A stretch of 64,000 nucleotides of DNA from Hyphomicrobiales bacterium. GTDB taxonomy: Bacteria > Pseudomonadota > Alphaproteobacteria > Rhizobiales > Rhizobiaceae. A program made the position numbers and the translations under genes. The first letter of the stretch is position 1. Each line of letters begins with the position of its first letter. The notes beneath the pieces were generated by a model, which was given only the letters and a program-made list of their open reading frames with translations, had not been told where the DNA came from and made no database searches. The DNA is taken from assembly GCA_900473685.1 (NCBI GenBank), contig UCNE01000005.1, positions 62,001 to 126,000 on the forward strand, read 5' to 3'. Shown here piece by piece: positions 51,216 through 60,324 of the stretch.

Positions 51216-52675
51216 CCGCGGTTTCCTCTGTTCTGACTTTCGATGCCGTGACGGCCATTCTCGTGATACCGATCGTGGCAGCCATCTTCCTGGCGCTCTT
51301 GCCCGGCTATCGGATGACGGCACGGCTGAATGTGTTTACTAGCCTGCTGACATTGCTCGCCGCGCTCTCCTTGCTTGTGACCAAGCGGCCGATACCGGGG
51401 CAATATCTGCTCGTCGACGATCTCAATATCGTCTTCATCGTTCTCAATAGCTTCGTGGGCTTTACCACCAGCATATTCAGTGCCAGCTACATCGCGCATG
51501 AATTGGAAATCGGCCGGCTGACGCCTGCGAACCTTCGTTTCTACCATGCCATGTATCAGATCATGATGTTCGGCATGAACCTCGCTTTCGTGTCGAACAA
51601 TATCGGTCTGATGTGGGTCGCGGTCGAACTTGCAACGCTCACCACCGTCTTGATGGTCGGCATCTATCGCACCCACGAAGCACTGGAAGCTGCTTGGAAA
51701 TATTTCATTCTGGGAAGCGTCGGCATCGCATTTGCACTCTTCGGCACTATTCTCGTCTACTTGGCGGCCCAGCCTGTCGTCGGTGAAGGGTATGACGCCA
51801 TGGTCTGGACCATCCTGGTCGATCACGCCTCCGCCTTCGATCCGGCGCTTCTCAACGTCGCTTTCGTCTTTCTGCTGCTTGGCTATGGCACCAAGGTCGG
51901 TCTCGCGCCGCTGCATGCATGGCTGCCGGACGCGCATGCCGAGGGGCCGACACCGATCTCAGCGGTCCTGTCCGGCTTGCTCCTGAATGTCGCGCTCTAC
52001 GCGGTCCTGCGCTTCAAGATGCTGCTATCGGCCAATCCAGATGCTCTTGCGCCTGGACCGCTGATGATGACAATGGGACTCGCCTCGCTGATCTTCGCGG
52101 CTTTCATGCTTTACCGCCGCCGCGATATCAAACGCCTGTTCGCCTATTCTTCGATCGAGCACATGGGCATCATCGTCTTTGCCTTTGGCCTCGGCGGACC
52201 GATCGCCAATTTCGCCGGACTATTGCATATGGTCATGCATTCGCTGACTAAATCGGCGATCTTCTTCGCGGTTGGCCACATCGCTCAGATCAAGGGAACG
52301 CAAAGGCTCTCCGCCATCCGCGGCTTGAGCGAAACACATCCGGGGCTCGGCTGGGGCCTGCTGACCGGCGTCGTCGCCATTGCCGGCCTTCCGCCGGCGG
52401 GGATATTCATGAGCGAGTTCCTGATCGTCAGCTCAGCTTTTGCGCAACAACCGCTGCTTGCCGTTCCGCTCGTCTTAGGATTGTTTCTCGCTTTCGGCGC
52501 ACTGCTGCTGCGGCTGACGGGAGCGGTCTTCGGGCAGCCTCGCGGCAGCACTGCACCGGCCGAGGCATCCTATGTGCCTATGTATGCTCATCTCGCGCTG
52601 GTTCTTGTCGCAGGCGTCTATCTGCCGTCAGAGCTGGTCGCCTGGTTCCTGCATATCGCCAATCTCCTTCGATGA
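51212..52675 (+). CDS. hyfF: HyfF-like (NuoN/NuoM-type) membrane subunit
   Basis: A 487-residue second antiporter-like subunit. The core shows MWVAVELATLTTVLMVGIYR, LLGYGTKVGLAPLHAWLPDAHAEGP (channel Lys), RRRDIKRLFAYSSIEHMGII and HMVMHSLTKSAIFF. About 13-14 TM segments are expected. Together with HyfB it gives two proton-channel modules, as in the E. coli hydrogenase-4 complex. Confidence 0.93.
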   Translation: MTAVSSVLTFDAVTAILVIPIVAAIFLALLPGYRMTARLNVFTSLLTLLAALSLLVTKRPIPGQYLLVDDLNIVFIVLNSFVGFTTSIFSASYIAHELEIGRLTPANLRFYHAMYQIMMFGMNLAFVSNNIGLMWVAVELATLTTVLMVGIYRTHEALEAAWKYFILGSVGIAFALFGTILVYLAAQPVVGEGYDAMVWTILVDHASAFDPALLNVAFVFLLLGYGTKVGLAPLHAWLPDAHAEGPTPISAVLSGLLLNVALYAVLRFKMLLSANPDALAPGPLMMTMGLASLIFAAFMLYRRRDIKRLFAYSSIEHMGIIVFAFGLGGPIANFAGLLHMVMHSLTKSAIFFAVGHIAQIKGTQRLSAIRGLSETHPGLGWGLLTGVVAIAGLPPAGIFMSEFLIVSSAFAQQPLLAVPLVLGLFLAFGALLLRLTGAVFGQPRGSTAPAEASYVPMYAHLALVLVAGVYLPSELVAWFLHIANLLR

Positions 52676-52687
52676 TGCGGAGGGAAG

Positions 52688-54205
52688 ATGCCGACGCTCA
52701 GCGATATCCTCAAGAAAGGCCGTTCAGTTCCGCACCACGCTCCATGGCCGCGCGCAGTCGTCGATGCGGCAGTATGGACAGCGGCTGCATCGACCCTGCC
52801 CGAAGGACGCCTGACCCTGCTCGATCTATGGGGCGAGGCCAGCGCCGTTCACATGGCACTGCTCGACGAGCCGGCGGGCACAACCGCTGTCCTCAGCCTG
52901 GAAGGGCTGGCGGGCGGCGGCTATCCGTCCGTCGCGCAATTGCATCCCCCGGCACTACGGCTGGAGCGGGCGCTCCGCGACCTGACCCGGCTCGAACCGC
53001 GGGATTTGCCGGATAGGCGGCCGTGGCTTGATCACGGCCGCTGGGATCTGCGCCGCCCTCTCGGAGAGCGCGGGATTGCGTTGCCGGGGGTCGGCCCCTA
53101 TGCCTTTTTGCCCGCCGAAGGTGACGGTCTTCACCAGATTCCGGTTGGCCCGGTGCACGCCGGTATCATCGAGCCGGGACATTTCCGCTTTACAGCCAAT
53201 GGCGAGACGGTCGTCCGCCTTGAGGAACGGCTCGGCTATGTCCACAAGGGGATAGAGGCGCTGATGGCAGGCGCGGATTTGATCCGCGGAGCGCAGCTCG
53301 CCGGAAGAACGTCCGGCGACAGCACGGTCGCCTATGCCTATGCCTTTTCGCAGGCCGTTGAGGCCGCGCTAGGGCTCGTCGTTCCAATCCGGGCGGTTTG
53401 GTTGCGCGCGCTGATGGCCGAATTGGAACGGCTCGCCAACCATCTCGGCGATATCGGTGCCATCTGCAACGACGCCGCGTTTCCACTGATGTTGGCTCAT
53501 TGCGGCGTGCTGCGCGAGCGTGTGTTGCGTGCAGCCGATGCCGCCTTCGGTCACCGCCTGATGAGAGACCGTATCGTGCCGGGCGGCGTCACCAGCGATC
53601 TGAATGGCGACGGAGCGGGCGGCTTGCGAAGCCTGCTTGCCGAGATCCGCCGTCGGTTTCCGGCCCTAATCGAGCTCTACGACAATACCGCCTCGCTGCA
53701 GGATCGGACAGTCGGCACCGGCAGGCTGGGCGCCGCACTGGCGCGCGAGTACGGAGCAGGCGGCTATGTCGGGCGGGCTTCCGGACGCGCTTTCGATGTC
53801 CGGCAGGTCCTGCGCTACCCGCCCTACGATAGTCTGGTCTTTGATGTTCCTGTGCTGAACGACGGCGATGTCAACGCCCGCGTCTGGATCCGTATTCGCG
53901 AGATCGAGCAGAGTCTGTTGCTCATCGAGCAGATAATCGACCGTCTACCGATGGGGCCGATCTTCAGCGGGATCCCTTCCGTCGGTGAACGCCGGGAAGG
54001 CATGGCGCTTATCGAGGGTTTTCGTGGTGACATACTGGTCTGGCTGCGGATTGCACCGGGGGGCGGGATCGAACGCTGCCATCTGCGTGATCCATCCTGG
54101 TTTCAGTGGCCGCTGCTGGAAGCGGCGATCGAAGGCAATATCGTTGCCGACTTCCCGCTCTGCAACAAGTCGTTCAATTGTTCCTACTCCGGTCATGATC
54201 TTTGA
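52688..54205 (+). CDS. hyfG: HyfG/HycE-like large subunit (NuoCD-type) lacking Ni-binding cysteines
   Basis: A 505-residue fusion: an N-terminal NuoC-like part (1-140) and NuoD/hydrogenase-large-subunit-like part (150-505) with VGPVHAGIIEPGHFRF. In a true NiFe hydrogenase an Arg-x-Cys-Gly-x-Cys motif follows; here the aligned segment (207-213) is RTSGDST, with no Cys. At the C-terminus DPCxxC is replaced by a segment with C492 and C498 in a different spacing. So the NiFe site cannot form as in hydrogenases. SD GGAGGGAAG precedes the ATG. Confidence 0.9.
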   Translation: MPTLSDILKKGRSVPHHAPWPRAVVDAAVWTAAASTLPEGRLTLLDLWGEASAVHMALLDEPAGTTAVLSLEGLAGGGYPSVAQLHPPALRLERALRDLTRLEPRDLPDRRPWLDHGRWDLRRPLGERGIALPGVGPYAFLPAEGDGLHQIPVGPVHAGIIEPGHFRFTANGETVVRLEERLGYVHKGIEALMAGADLIRGAQLAGRTSGDSTVAYAYAFSQAVEAALGLVVPIRAVWLRALMAELERLANHLGDIGAICNDAAFPLMLAHCGVLRERVLRAADAAFGHRLMRDRIVPGGVTSDLNGDGAGGLRSLLAEIRRRFPALIELYDNTASLQDRTVGTGRLGAALAREYGAGGYVGRASGRAFDVRQVLRYPPYDSLVFDVPVLNDGDVNARVWIRIREIEQSLLLIEQIIDRLPMGPIFSGIPSVGERREGMALIEGFRGDILVWLRIAPGGGIERCHLRDPSWFQWPLLEAAIEGNIVADFPLCNKSFNCSYSGHDL

Positions 54206-54217
54206 AGGCAGGGTCAC

Positions 54218-54751
54218 ATGCGAAAGCTTCTCTTCGAAAACCTGATCCGCCTGCCACTGACGGAACCACCACCACCGCCTTCCGATGCGGCGATGGAGGA
54301 ACTCGCCGCCGGCATCGGCGCCGCATCCCGCCGGCGGCTTGGCCGCAGCCTGTCGATCCGCGCCGTCGATGCCGGTTCCTGCAACGGCTGCGAGATGGAA
54401 ATGCATGCGCTAAGCAACGCCTTTTACGATATAGAGCGCTTCGGCATCCGTTTCGTTGCCTCGCCACGCCATGCCGATGTCCTGCTCGTGACCGGGCCAG
54501 TGACAAAGAACATGCAGGAAGCCCTGGAGCGGACGTACAACGCCACGCCTGCTCCCAAATGGGTCGTAGCACTCGGCGGCTGCGCCCGCGACGGCGGATG
54601 TTTTGCCGGCAGCTATGCCGTCATCGGCGGAGTTTCGATGGTCGTGCCAGTCGATCTCCATATTCCAGGATGCCCGCCATCGCCGACGGACATCCTTAGA
54701 GGTCTTCTTGCTTTGCTTGAACATGTGAACGAGGGAGGCCGCGCTTCGTGA
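54218..54751 (+). CDS. hyfI: HyfI/HycG-like (NuoB-type) iron-sulfur small subunit
   Basis: A 177-residue protein with a NuoB-type fold and all four cluster cysteines: C55 and C58 (GSCNGCEMEMHA), C122 (ALGGCARDGG) and C152 (HIPGCPPSP), which bind the proximal [4Fe-4S] cluster. Thus the electron-transfer subunit stays complete although its partner lost the Ni ligands. It is the last gene of the operon; HyfA/HyfH-type ferredoxin subunits and hyp maturation genes are not in the window. Confidence 0.92.
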   Translation: MRKLLFENLIRLPLTEPPPPPSDAAMEELAAGIGAASRRRLGRSLSIRAVDAGSCNGCEMEMHALSNAFYDIERFGIRFVASPRHADVLLVTGPVTKNMQEALERTYNATPAPKWVVALGGCARDGGCFAGSYAVIGGVSMVVPVDLHIPGCPPSPTDILRGLLALLEHVNEGGRAS

Positions 54752-54910
54752 CGGTGAGTTTCCATGGTTCGACTTCTCCAGGCTGGACTTATCGCAATAT
54801 GTAGACGGGTTACGGCGGCACTCGAGCTCCTCGCTGCCGGTCAGCGCCGGATTCTTTCACCAGAACCGCGATCGCGGCAGTTGCGGCCTCGAAAACCCGA
54901 TATCCATCAA

Positions 54911-55797
54911 ATGGATCCGGCCACCCGCCTTGCCATTGAACTGGTCGAGAAGGTTTTCGTCCGGGATTTCAGATGGTCTTTCCGCAGGCTGCCGGGATTG
55001 AATATCGGTATCGACGCTCGCGCTGAAGTCCTCGAAAATGGGTGGCCAACATGCCAGCTTCTGCCACTGCAAATCCGGCCGATATCATTCCTGAAGGAAA
55101 ACGAAGGGCATTTCGTCTATCGCGGTGAAAAACACCATCTGGACTGTTGGGCGAGGCATTCGCTACCCGTTTGCGTCATCGTCGTTGACACCGAGACCGG
55201 GCTGATGTTGTGGCAACGAATAGAGAAGCAGCTATGCGAGGAAGTGGGCGTGGAATGGTCTATTGCTATCCATGCAACCAGCTTGCTCGACGCCTCCGCC
55301 AGGCTTTCCTTCGAAGGGGCAATACCGACCGATCCGGAATCCCTGATGCGCGCGGCGTTTGCGCTCGATCTCGCTTTGATGGAGCAAATACAAGATCAGG
55401 CAACGTTTTTGTATGGGACGAGTGGGGCGATACGACTGCGATCTTTTGCAATCTGCGCATCTACATCGGGGAAGGCCAGGAGGCAGAGCCGGATCTGCAG
55501 ATCGATTATCATCTCCGATCTCACAATCTTCACGACATCATGGTCAAGCTTTTCCCCTGGGCAACCTATTCGTATGCCGAACCTATTTCGGAATATTTCG
55601 GCGAGGTTGCGGTACATATTCTGGAAGTCGAACTGCGGCCCGAAGCGCGTGCCTATTTGGAAGCCGAGAGTTTTCTGGCAGCAGGTTATCCCGAGGATGA
55701 GGCGCCAATGGCCCCGGAACCCCAGGACTTCATCACCGAGGAAGAAGAAAGGGAGTTTTGGAGCAGCCGGGGAACACCTCGCGATAGGCACGATTAG
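54911..55797 (+). pseudogene. DUF4365-type protein, frameshifted
   Basis: The first frame (from about 54911) reads MDPATRLAIELVEKVFVRDF, LNIGIDARAEVLENG, VYRGEKHHLDCWARHSLPVC and VIVVDTETGLMLWQRIEKQL, the layout of DUF4365 nuclease-fold proteins (Asp, Glu and a Q-x-K position, here Q-I-R). Near a T5 run at 55406-55410 the sense passes to the -1 frame (VFVWDEWGDTTAIFCNLRI), which runs on to a Glu-rich tail. A single-base loss in the T-run explains it. It may be a true pseudogene or a sequencing error. Confidence 0.7.
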
Positions 55798-55940
55798 GTT
55801 GGCAGCGGATTCCGGTCTCAAATATCCGCTGAGATCGTTCTGAACGACAGCGCGGTCGTGATTGCACTTGAAATCGCCGATCGGCTTCCAACAGCCCCCA
55901 AGAAGCGGACCCTTCATGCCGAAGGGTCATCTCGGGCCGA

Positions 55941-56246
55941 TTAACGCTTCCGCACGAATTCCGTGCGCAGGACGAGCCCCTTGATCGCTTCATGACGGCA
56001 GTCGATCTCCTCGATATTATCCGTAAGGCGGATCGACTTGATGACCGTACCCTGCTTCAGGGTTTGATTGGCCCCTTTCACCTTGAGATCTTTGATGAGG
56101 GTGACCGAATCGCCATCGACGAGGACGTTTCCGGCTGCATCGCGGACAAGGGCCTGGCTGGCGCCGGCCGACGCAGCAAGCTCTGAAGCGGGACGCCATT
56201 CACCGGTCGCCTCATCGTAGACATATTCGTCGTTTTCGTGTGCCAT
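55941..56246 (-). CDS. PhnA/YjdM-like small protein without zinc ribbon
   Basis: A 101-residue protein starting MAHENDEYVYDEATGEW after AAAGGAGCCGGG. The C-terminal two-thirds match the PhnA/YjdM core (VRDAAGNVLVDGDSVTLIKD, LKVKG, LKQGTVIKSIRL). YjdM normally begins with a four-Cys zinc ribbon; here that part has no Cys pairs. The function of the family is not established despite the phosphonate name. Confidence 0.85.
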   Translation of the reverse strand: MAHENDEYVYDEATGEWRPASELAASAGASQALVRDAAGNVLVDGDSVTLIKDLKVKGANQTLKQGTVIKSIRLTDNIEEIDCRHEAIKGLVLRTEFVRKR

Positions 56247-56793
56247 CCCGGCTCCTTTTGCAAAAATTGCTTTCCCTAATCGATCCAATGCAGGACTGCT
56301 TTGCGGCTTTTCCCGTATTTGTCGTTCGAAGGTTGCCGATTACAGCACCTGGTTGACCGGCGCAATATCCGTGGTGTAGGCCATTCCTCGCTCACACAGT
56401 TGCTCATGCAACACTGCGCTCAGTTTTTGTCCACCAGCATCCGCTCGCTAACGCAGGTGGTTTGGACTGTCGGTCCCAGGTAGCTCTTGAAGACCATTCC
56501 GAGCAACCGCGGGGGCATGCACTGCTTTTGGCAGCTAGAATTACATCGCGAGACAAAAAGAAGGACAATTCTTGTGGCCGAAGAAAATGGACATCTCATC
56601 GATGCTGCCTTGTCGCTGGACAGCAAGCTTCGCACAAAAAACCTGACGAGAGGTCTACTGGATATTAGGGTCGATAGCGATCTCCCGGATAATGCGACAG
56701 AGCTACCCGCTGATCGGAAAACCGGCCAAGGGCATTTCACGCGATCAGAAATCTAAAAATAATCAGCCATCGAAAACCGTCATTGCCGGTGAC
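56247..56793. other. Stretch without a recognisable gene
   Basis: About 550 bases of short overlapping ORFs on both strands, lower in GC than the neighbourhood, with no family feature I recognise. It runs into a broken PAP2 gene and is probably decayed. Confidence 0.5.
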
Positions 56794-56946
56794 CTATAGG
56801 ACGCTGGTGATCAGGCGGTCGGCCTTCGTGCCCTCCCGATATACCGAACGGACGATCAGTGCTGGGATAATTCCCGTCATCGCTCCGCCGAGAACGTTGC
56901 AGGCGTAATGGGTCCCGATATAAACACGGGAGAAGGTGATCGATAG
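56794..56946 (-). pseudogene. PAP2-family phosphatase, C-terminal scrap
   Basis: The minus strand reads SITFSRVYIGTHYACNVLGG, AMTGIIPALIVRSVYREGTK, ADRLITSVL then stop. SRVYIGTHYxxDVLGG is the last motif of PAP2 phosphatases (the catalytic Asp position is Asn here). The rest of the gene is missing and an in-frame stop lies just before the fragment. Confidence 0.7.
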
Positions 56947-57061
56947 TTACACTATACCCTGCTAATCCGTTGATGGCGTGCGTTGCAGCTCGTCAAGTTC
57001 ATACATTGGCACTCTCCAGTTCGACCCTTGCAGCCTCAGAGGCGCAGCCTTTGTTTGATGC

Positions 57062-58321
57062 TCAACTGACGCTCGTATATTGGTTCGACGTTCTCAGCCG
57101 CCCGCGGATGAAAAACAATCCCGCAAGCGTGACAGTCGCGAACGCAGCACCAGCCAAAAACGTTGCCTGCGGCCCGCTGACGTCCCAAAGAGCGCCAGCG
57201 ATGACGCTCGCCGCGAGCAGCGCGATTCCTGTCACCAAGTTGAACATGCCGAAGGCAGTCCCCCGCAGTTCCGCCGGCGCGCTCTCGGCAATCAGGGTTG
57301 CGAGCAGTCCTTGCGTGAAGCCCATGTGAAGGCCCCAGAGCACGACGCCAACGCCTACCCCGACAATATCAGACGCAAAGGCAAGCACGATATCGGCCAC
57401 AAGAAGCAGCACCAGACCGAGAGCCAAAATGGTCAGGCGGTTGACGCGATCGGAGATTACGCCGATTGGATAGGCCGACACGGAATAGGCGAGGCTCATG
57501 ATCACGAGGACAATCGGGATCAGAGCCAGCGGCAAGCCGATCGATTGAGCCCGCAAGATGAGAAATGCCTCGCTGAAGCGGGCGAGCGTGAATACCGCCG
57601 CAACCGCCACGACCCACCAATAAGCTCCGCCCAGACGGCGGAGCTCGTCGCGATGCAACGGCATACGGACACGACGCTGCTCTTTTGGCCGAACCGGCTC
57701 CTTTACGGCAAGGAGCATCAGCCCAACGGACAGGAATGCCGGTATGACGGCGATCCAGAATACCATCAGAAAATGGTTGGCCGTCATCCACATTAAGCCA
57801 ATCGCGATCAGGGGGCCGAGGAAAGCGCCGACCGTGTCGAGCGATTGGCGCAGGCCGAAGCTCGCGCCGCGCAGGTGCGGCGGCGCGATATCGGCGACGA
57901 GGGCGTCACGCGGAGCGCCTCGAATCCCCTTGCCGATACGATCGACGAAGCGGGCGGCGATGAGCCATTCGATCGACGACGCCAATGGAAAGACAGGCTT
58001 GGTGAACGCCGCCAGTCCATAGCCAGCGGCAGCAAGCAGTTTGCGTTTTCCCAACCAGTCGCTCAGAGCACCGGAGAAGACTTTTGTAATCGAGGCCGTC
58101 GCTTCGGCGATCCCTTCGATGATGCCGACGCTTAAGGCTGAAGTTCCAAGCACCGTTACCATATAGATGGGTAACAGGGCGTGGATCATCTCGGACGAAA
58201 TGTCCATGAACATGGAGACGAAACCCAGCGCCCAGATACCTGCAGGGAGGCCGGATCCGCGTCTAAGCCAGTTGTCGCTCTTGCTCGCGTCGGTACTTGA
58301 TCCGTCAGGTTGAGCGCTCAT
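57062..58321 (-). CDS. MFS transporter, associated with ChrB
   Basis: A 419-residue, 12-TM major facilitator. The start MSAQPDGSST directly follows the stop of the ChrB-like gene; an upstream ATG would overlap it. MFS loop motifs are visible: GALSDWLGKRKLL (motif A), RFVDRIGKGIRGAPRDAL, and its repeat in the second half YPIGVISDRVNRLTIL. The gene pair suggests that the ChrB-like protein controls it; the substrate may be a toxic anion or another inhibitor. The canonical chromate carrier ChrA is not present here. Confidence 0.88.
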   Translation of the reverse strand: MSAQPDGSSTDASKSDNWLRRGSGLPAGIWALGFVSMFMDISSEMIHALLPIYMVTVLGTSALSVGIIEGIAEATASITKVFSGALSDWLGKRKLLAAAGYGLAAFTKPVFPLASSIEWLIAARFVDRIGKGIRGAPRDALVADIAPPHLRGASFGLRQSLDTVGAFLGPLIAIGLMWMTANHFLMVFWIAVIPAFLSVGLMLLAVKEPVRPKEQRRVRMPLHRDELRRLGGAYWWVVAVAAVFTLARFSEAFLILRAQSIGLPLALIPIVLVIMSLAYSVSAYPIGVISDRVNRLTILALGLVLLLVADIVLAFASDIVGVGVGVVLWGLHMGFTQGLLATLIAESAPAELRGTAFGMFNLVTGIALLAASVIAGALWDVSGPQATFLAGAAFATVTLAGLFFIRGRLRTSNQYTSVS

Positions 58322-58322
58322 C

Positions 58323-58853
58323 TCAGCGATTCTCATCATGGGCATCGAAAACACGCCGAGCGTAACTGTCGAGCAAAGCTTCGCAGCCTCTCAGCCGCTC
58401 TGTCGCTTCCCCGGCCAACGTCGCGCCGTAGAAATCGAGCTTCGTGATCTTTTCCAGCCAGCCCTGGAGCTTCTTCAAGTCGGTGTCTTCCTCTTCAAGC
58501 TCCGCATAGGTGAACTTGTTGATGGCGATCTCCTTCTCAAAGTCGGCACAGCGACCGAGGAATTCCCGATATTGGTCGTCACGATCGGCCTTGAAACGGG
58601 ATACGACCTTATCCTCTTGCGCACGATCAAGGGCGACTGTCTCCAGGATGACAGATTCGCCCTTCATCTCGGAAATATCATTCTCCAACATCTTCAGCCG
58701 CCGGATATGATCGCCGGTTTTCGGCAACAGGCAGACGCCGTTCTGCAGATAGACGGCGCCCATACCCTTCAACCGGCGCCAGAGCGCGATGCGCTTGGTG
58801 GCGGGGTCAGGGGGCACTTTGTAAGTGAGAAGTAGCCAAGCGAAATCTGCCAT
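58323..58853 (-). CDS. ChrB-like regulator, N-terminal domain only
   Basis: A 176-residue protein with the ChrB N-terminal domain: WLLLTYKVPPDPATKRIALW, RRLKGMGAVYLQNGVCLLP and a long helical stretch. Full-length ChrB adds a second (C-terminal) domain; here the protein stops after the first plus a coiled helical tail (FEKEIAINKFTYAELEEEDT). It is encoded before the MFS gene and likely senses a toxic ion or compound to control it. An AT-rich promoter and a 12-base palindrome precede it. Confidence 0.85.
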   Translation of the reverse strand: MADFAWLLLTYKVPPDPATKRIALWRRLKGMGAVYLQNGVCLLPKTGDHIRRLKMLENDISEMKGESVILETVALDRAQEDKVVSRFKADRDDQYREFLGRCADFEKEIAINKFTYAELEEEDTDLKKLQGWLEKITKLDFYGATLAGEATERLRGCEALLDSYARRVFDAHDENR

Positions 58854-58869
58854 GTAATGTTTATAATAT

Positions 58870-58881
58870 AACGATCGTTAC
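58870..58881. promoter_or_regulatory. Palindromic operator candidate upstream of the ChrB-like gene
   Basis: TAACGATCGTTA is a perfect 12-base palindrome 17 bases before the ATG. It is flanked by AT-rich sequence with a TATAAT-like box on the minus strand, so a bound regulator would cover the promoter. Confidence 0.55.
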
Positions 58882-58958
58882 ATCACAATAGCGCGATCCT
58901 GTGCTTTAAGACTCCGCGAGCGCGAATAGGCTCTGTTCATCACAGAAGGGGCATCCGC

Positions 58959-59135
58959 ATGAACGAAATATCGCCCGTGCCGGCCTACGGCTACGTCAAA
59001 GCTTTCCTCAATCGTCTGAGAGACGAGCAGCACGCTAAACCACGTGAATGGCACGTGGAAAACACGAAATCGTGGAAAACAACTTCGCTCTTGACAATAC
59101 ACAACTCTATTTGGCAAATGTCATTATCGGTATGA
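58959..59135 (+). CDS. Possible small protein, 58 residues
   Basis: ATG with AAGGGG ribosome site at good distance; the product starts MNEISPVPAYGYVKAFLNRL and has a basic, hydrophilic middle. No motif known to me. It is divergent from the ChrB-like gene and 128 bases before the next transporter operon. It could also be chance. Confidence 0.25.
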   Translation: MNEISPVPAYGYVKAFLNRLRDEQHAKPREWHVENTKSWKTTSLLTIHNSIWQMSLSV

Positions 59136-59263
59136 ACGTGCCGGTGGTCGCGGGGTAGGGTCTGGAGGATCTGCCTGAAATTGTCGTCTACAGCCGTCCG
59201 ATCGGCGTTGTCGGGCGCTGTAGGTGCCGGTCTGCGGCCTCGCCACGAGGGGAGGGGTTTGCC

Positions 59264-60250
59264 TTGCAGTTTCGCGTTGACCGCCAATTGGGCTTTTTGG
59301 CCACCGTCAATATTGCTGTTCTGGTGGGTGGTGGTGTTCTCGTGGGGGCAAGCTTCCTCGACATCTACAATCTCCAGTCCATGGCTTCGCAGGTTCCTGA
59401 ACTCGGCCTTCTGGCGCTCGGCGTCATGCTGGCAATGATGTCCGGCAACGGCGGCATCGATCTGTCGGGCATCGCTCTCGCCAACCTGTCGGGTGTTTTT
59501 GCCTATATTGTTGTTCGTGACCACGTTTCCGCCGATGATACGCCACTGCTGTTCAGCTGGGCTTTCGCTGGTGTCGCTCTGTTGGTCGGGCTTGCCGGGG
59601 GTATGCTCAATGGCCTGCTGGTGGCACGCGCCGGGCTCACGCCGATCATCGCAACGCTTGGCACGCAGCTGTTCTTTACTGGCCTCGCGGTCGCTCTGAC
59701 CAATGGCTCCGCGGTCAGTCTTGGTTATGTCGAGCCGCTCGACAATTTTGGCAATACGCCGATGCTGGGTGTGCCGCAGTGTTTTGCGCTGTTCCTGGCC
59801 GTCGCGCTGGTTCTCGGCGTTGTCCTGCGTTTCAGCCCATTCGGCCTGCGGCTGCGGCTCCTGGGAAGCAATGCCAAGGCGGCACGGTTTGCGGGTATCC
59901 CGGAAAAACGCATTCTGTTCCTGACCTACACGGCCTGTGGGGTGCTTGCTTCCGTGGCCGGTATCGTCATTGCAGCCCGGTCATCAAGCGTGAAGTGGGA
60001 CTACGGCAGTTCGTATGTCCTCATCGCCATTCTGATCGCCGTCATGGCCGGGGTCCGCCCGGAAGGCGGCTACGGCCGGGTCATCTGCGTGGTCCTATCG
60101 GCCACGGCACTGCAGATGCTGTCGAGCCTGTTCAACTTCATGGATATTTCCAACTTCTTCCGCGACCTCGCCTGGGGTGTCCTGCTTCTCGCCTTTCTCG
60201 CCCAGTCGCAGTTCGATCCGCGGGCCTGGTTCAAGGCCTTACGCCGCTAG
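59264..60250 (+). CDS. Sugar ABC importer permease (RbsC family, first)
   Basis: A 328-residue permease starting at TTG behind GGGGAGGGGTTTGCC. Eight to ten hydrophobic segments, the MMSGNGGIDLSGIALANLSG motif in TM2-3, and LLGSNAKAARFAGI in the cytoplasmic coupling loop identify the ribose/rhamnose/AI-2-type family. It is the first gene of a four-gene importer with two different permeases, as in LsrCD and RhaPQ-type systems. Confidence 0.9.
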   Translation: MQFRVDRQLGFLATVNIAVLVGGGVLVGASFLDIYNLQSMASQVPELGLLALGVMLAMMSGNGGIDLSGIALANLSGVFAYIVVRDHVSADDTPLLFSWAFAGVALLVGLAGGMLNGLLVARAGLTPIIATLGTQLFFTGLAVALTNGSAVSLGYVEPLDNFGNTPMLGVPQCFALFLAVALVLGVVLRFSPFGLRLRLLGSNAKAARFAGIPEKRILFLTYTACGVLASVAGIVIAARSSSVKWDYGSSYVLIAILIAVMAGVRPEGGYGRVICVVLSATALQMLSSLFNFMDISNFFRDLAWGVLLLAFLAQSQFDPRAWFKALRR

Positions 60251-60324
60251 TTCACGCTTTGGCGCCTGCGCGACACCTTCGCGCGCTGGCTACAGCCATG
60301 TCCGAAGGTTCTTTGGGAGGAATA

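Noticed and set aside
47582-54751. Operon considered as a functional hydrogenase-4 / formate hydrogenlyase
   Set aside because: The large subunit lacks both cysteine motifs for the NiFe centre and no formate dehydrogenase or hyp genes are near.
58991-59524. 177-codon minus-strand ORF over the start of the sugar permease
   Set aside because: It runs through the well-supported permease start and its hydrophobic segments; no own ribosome site or motif.
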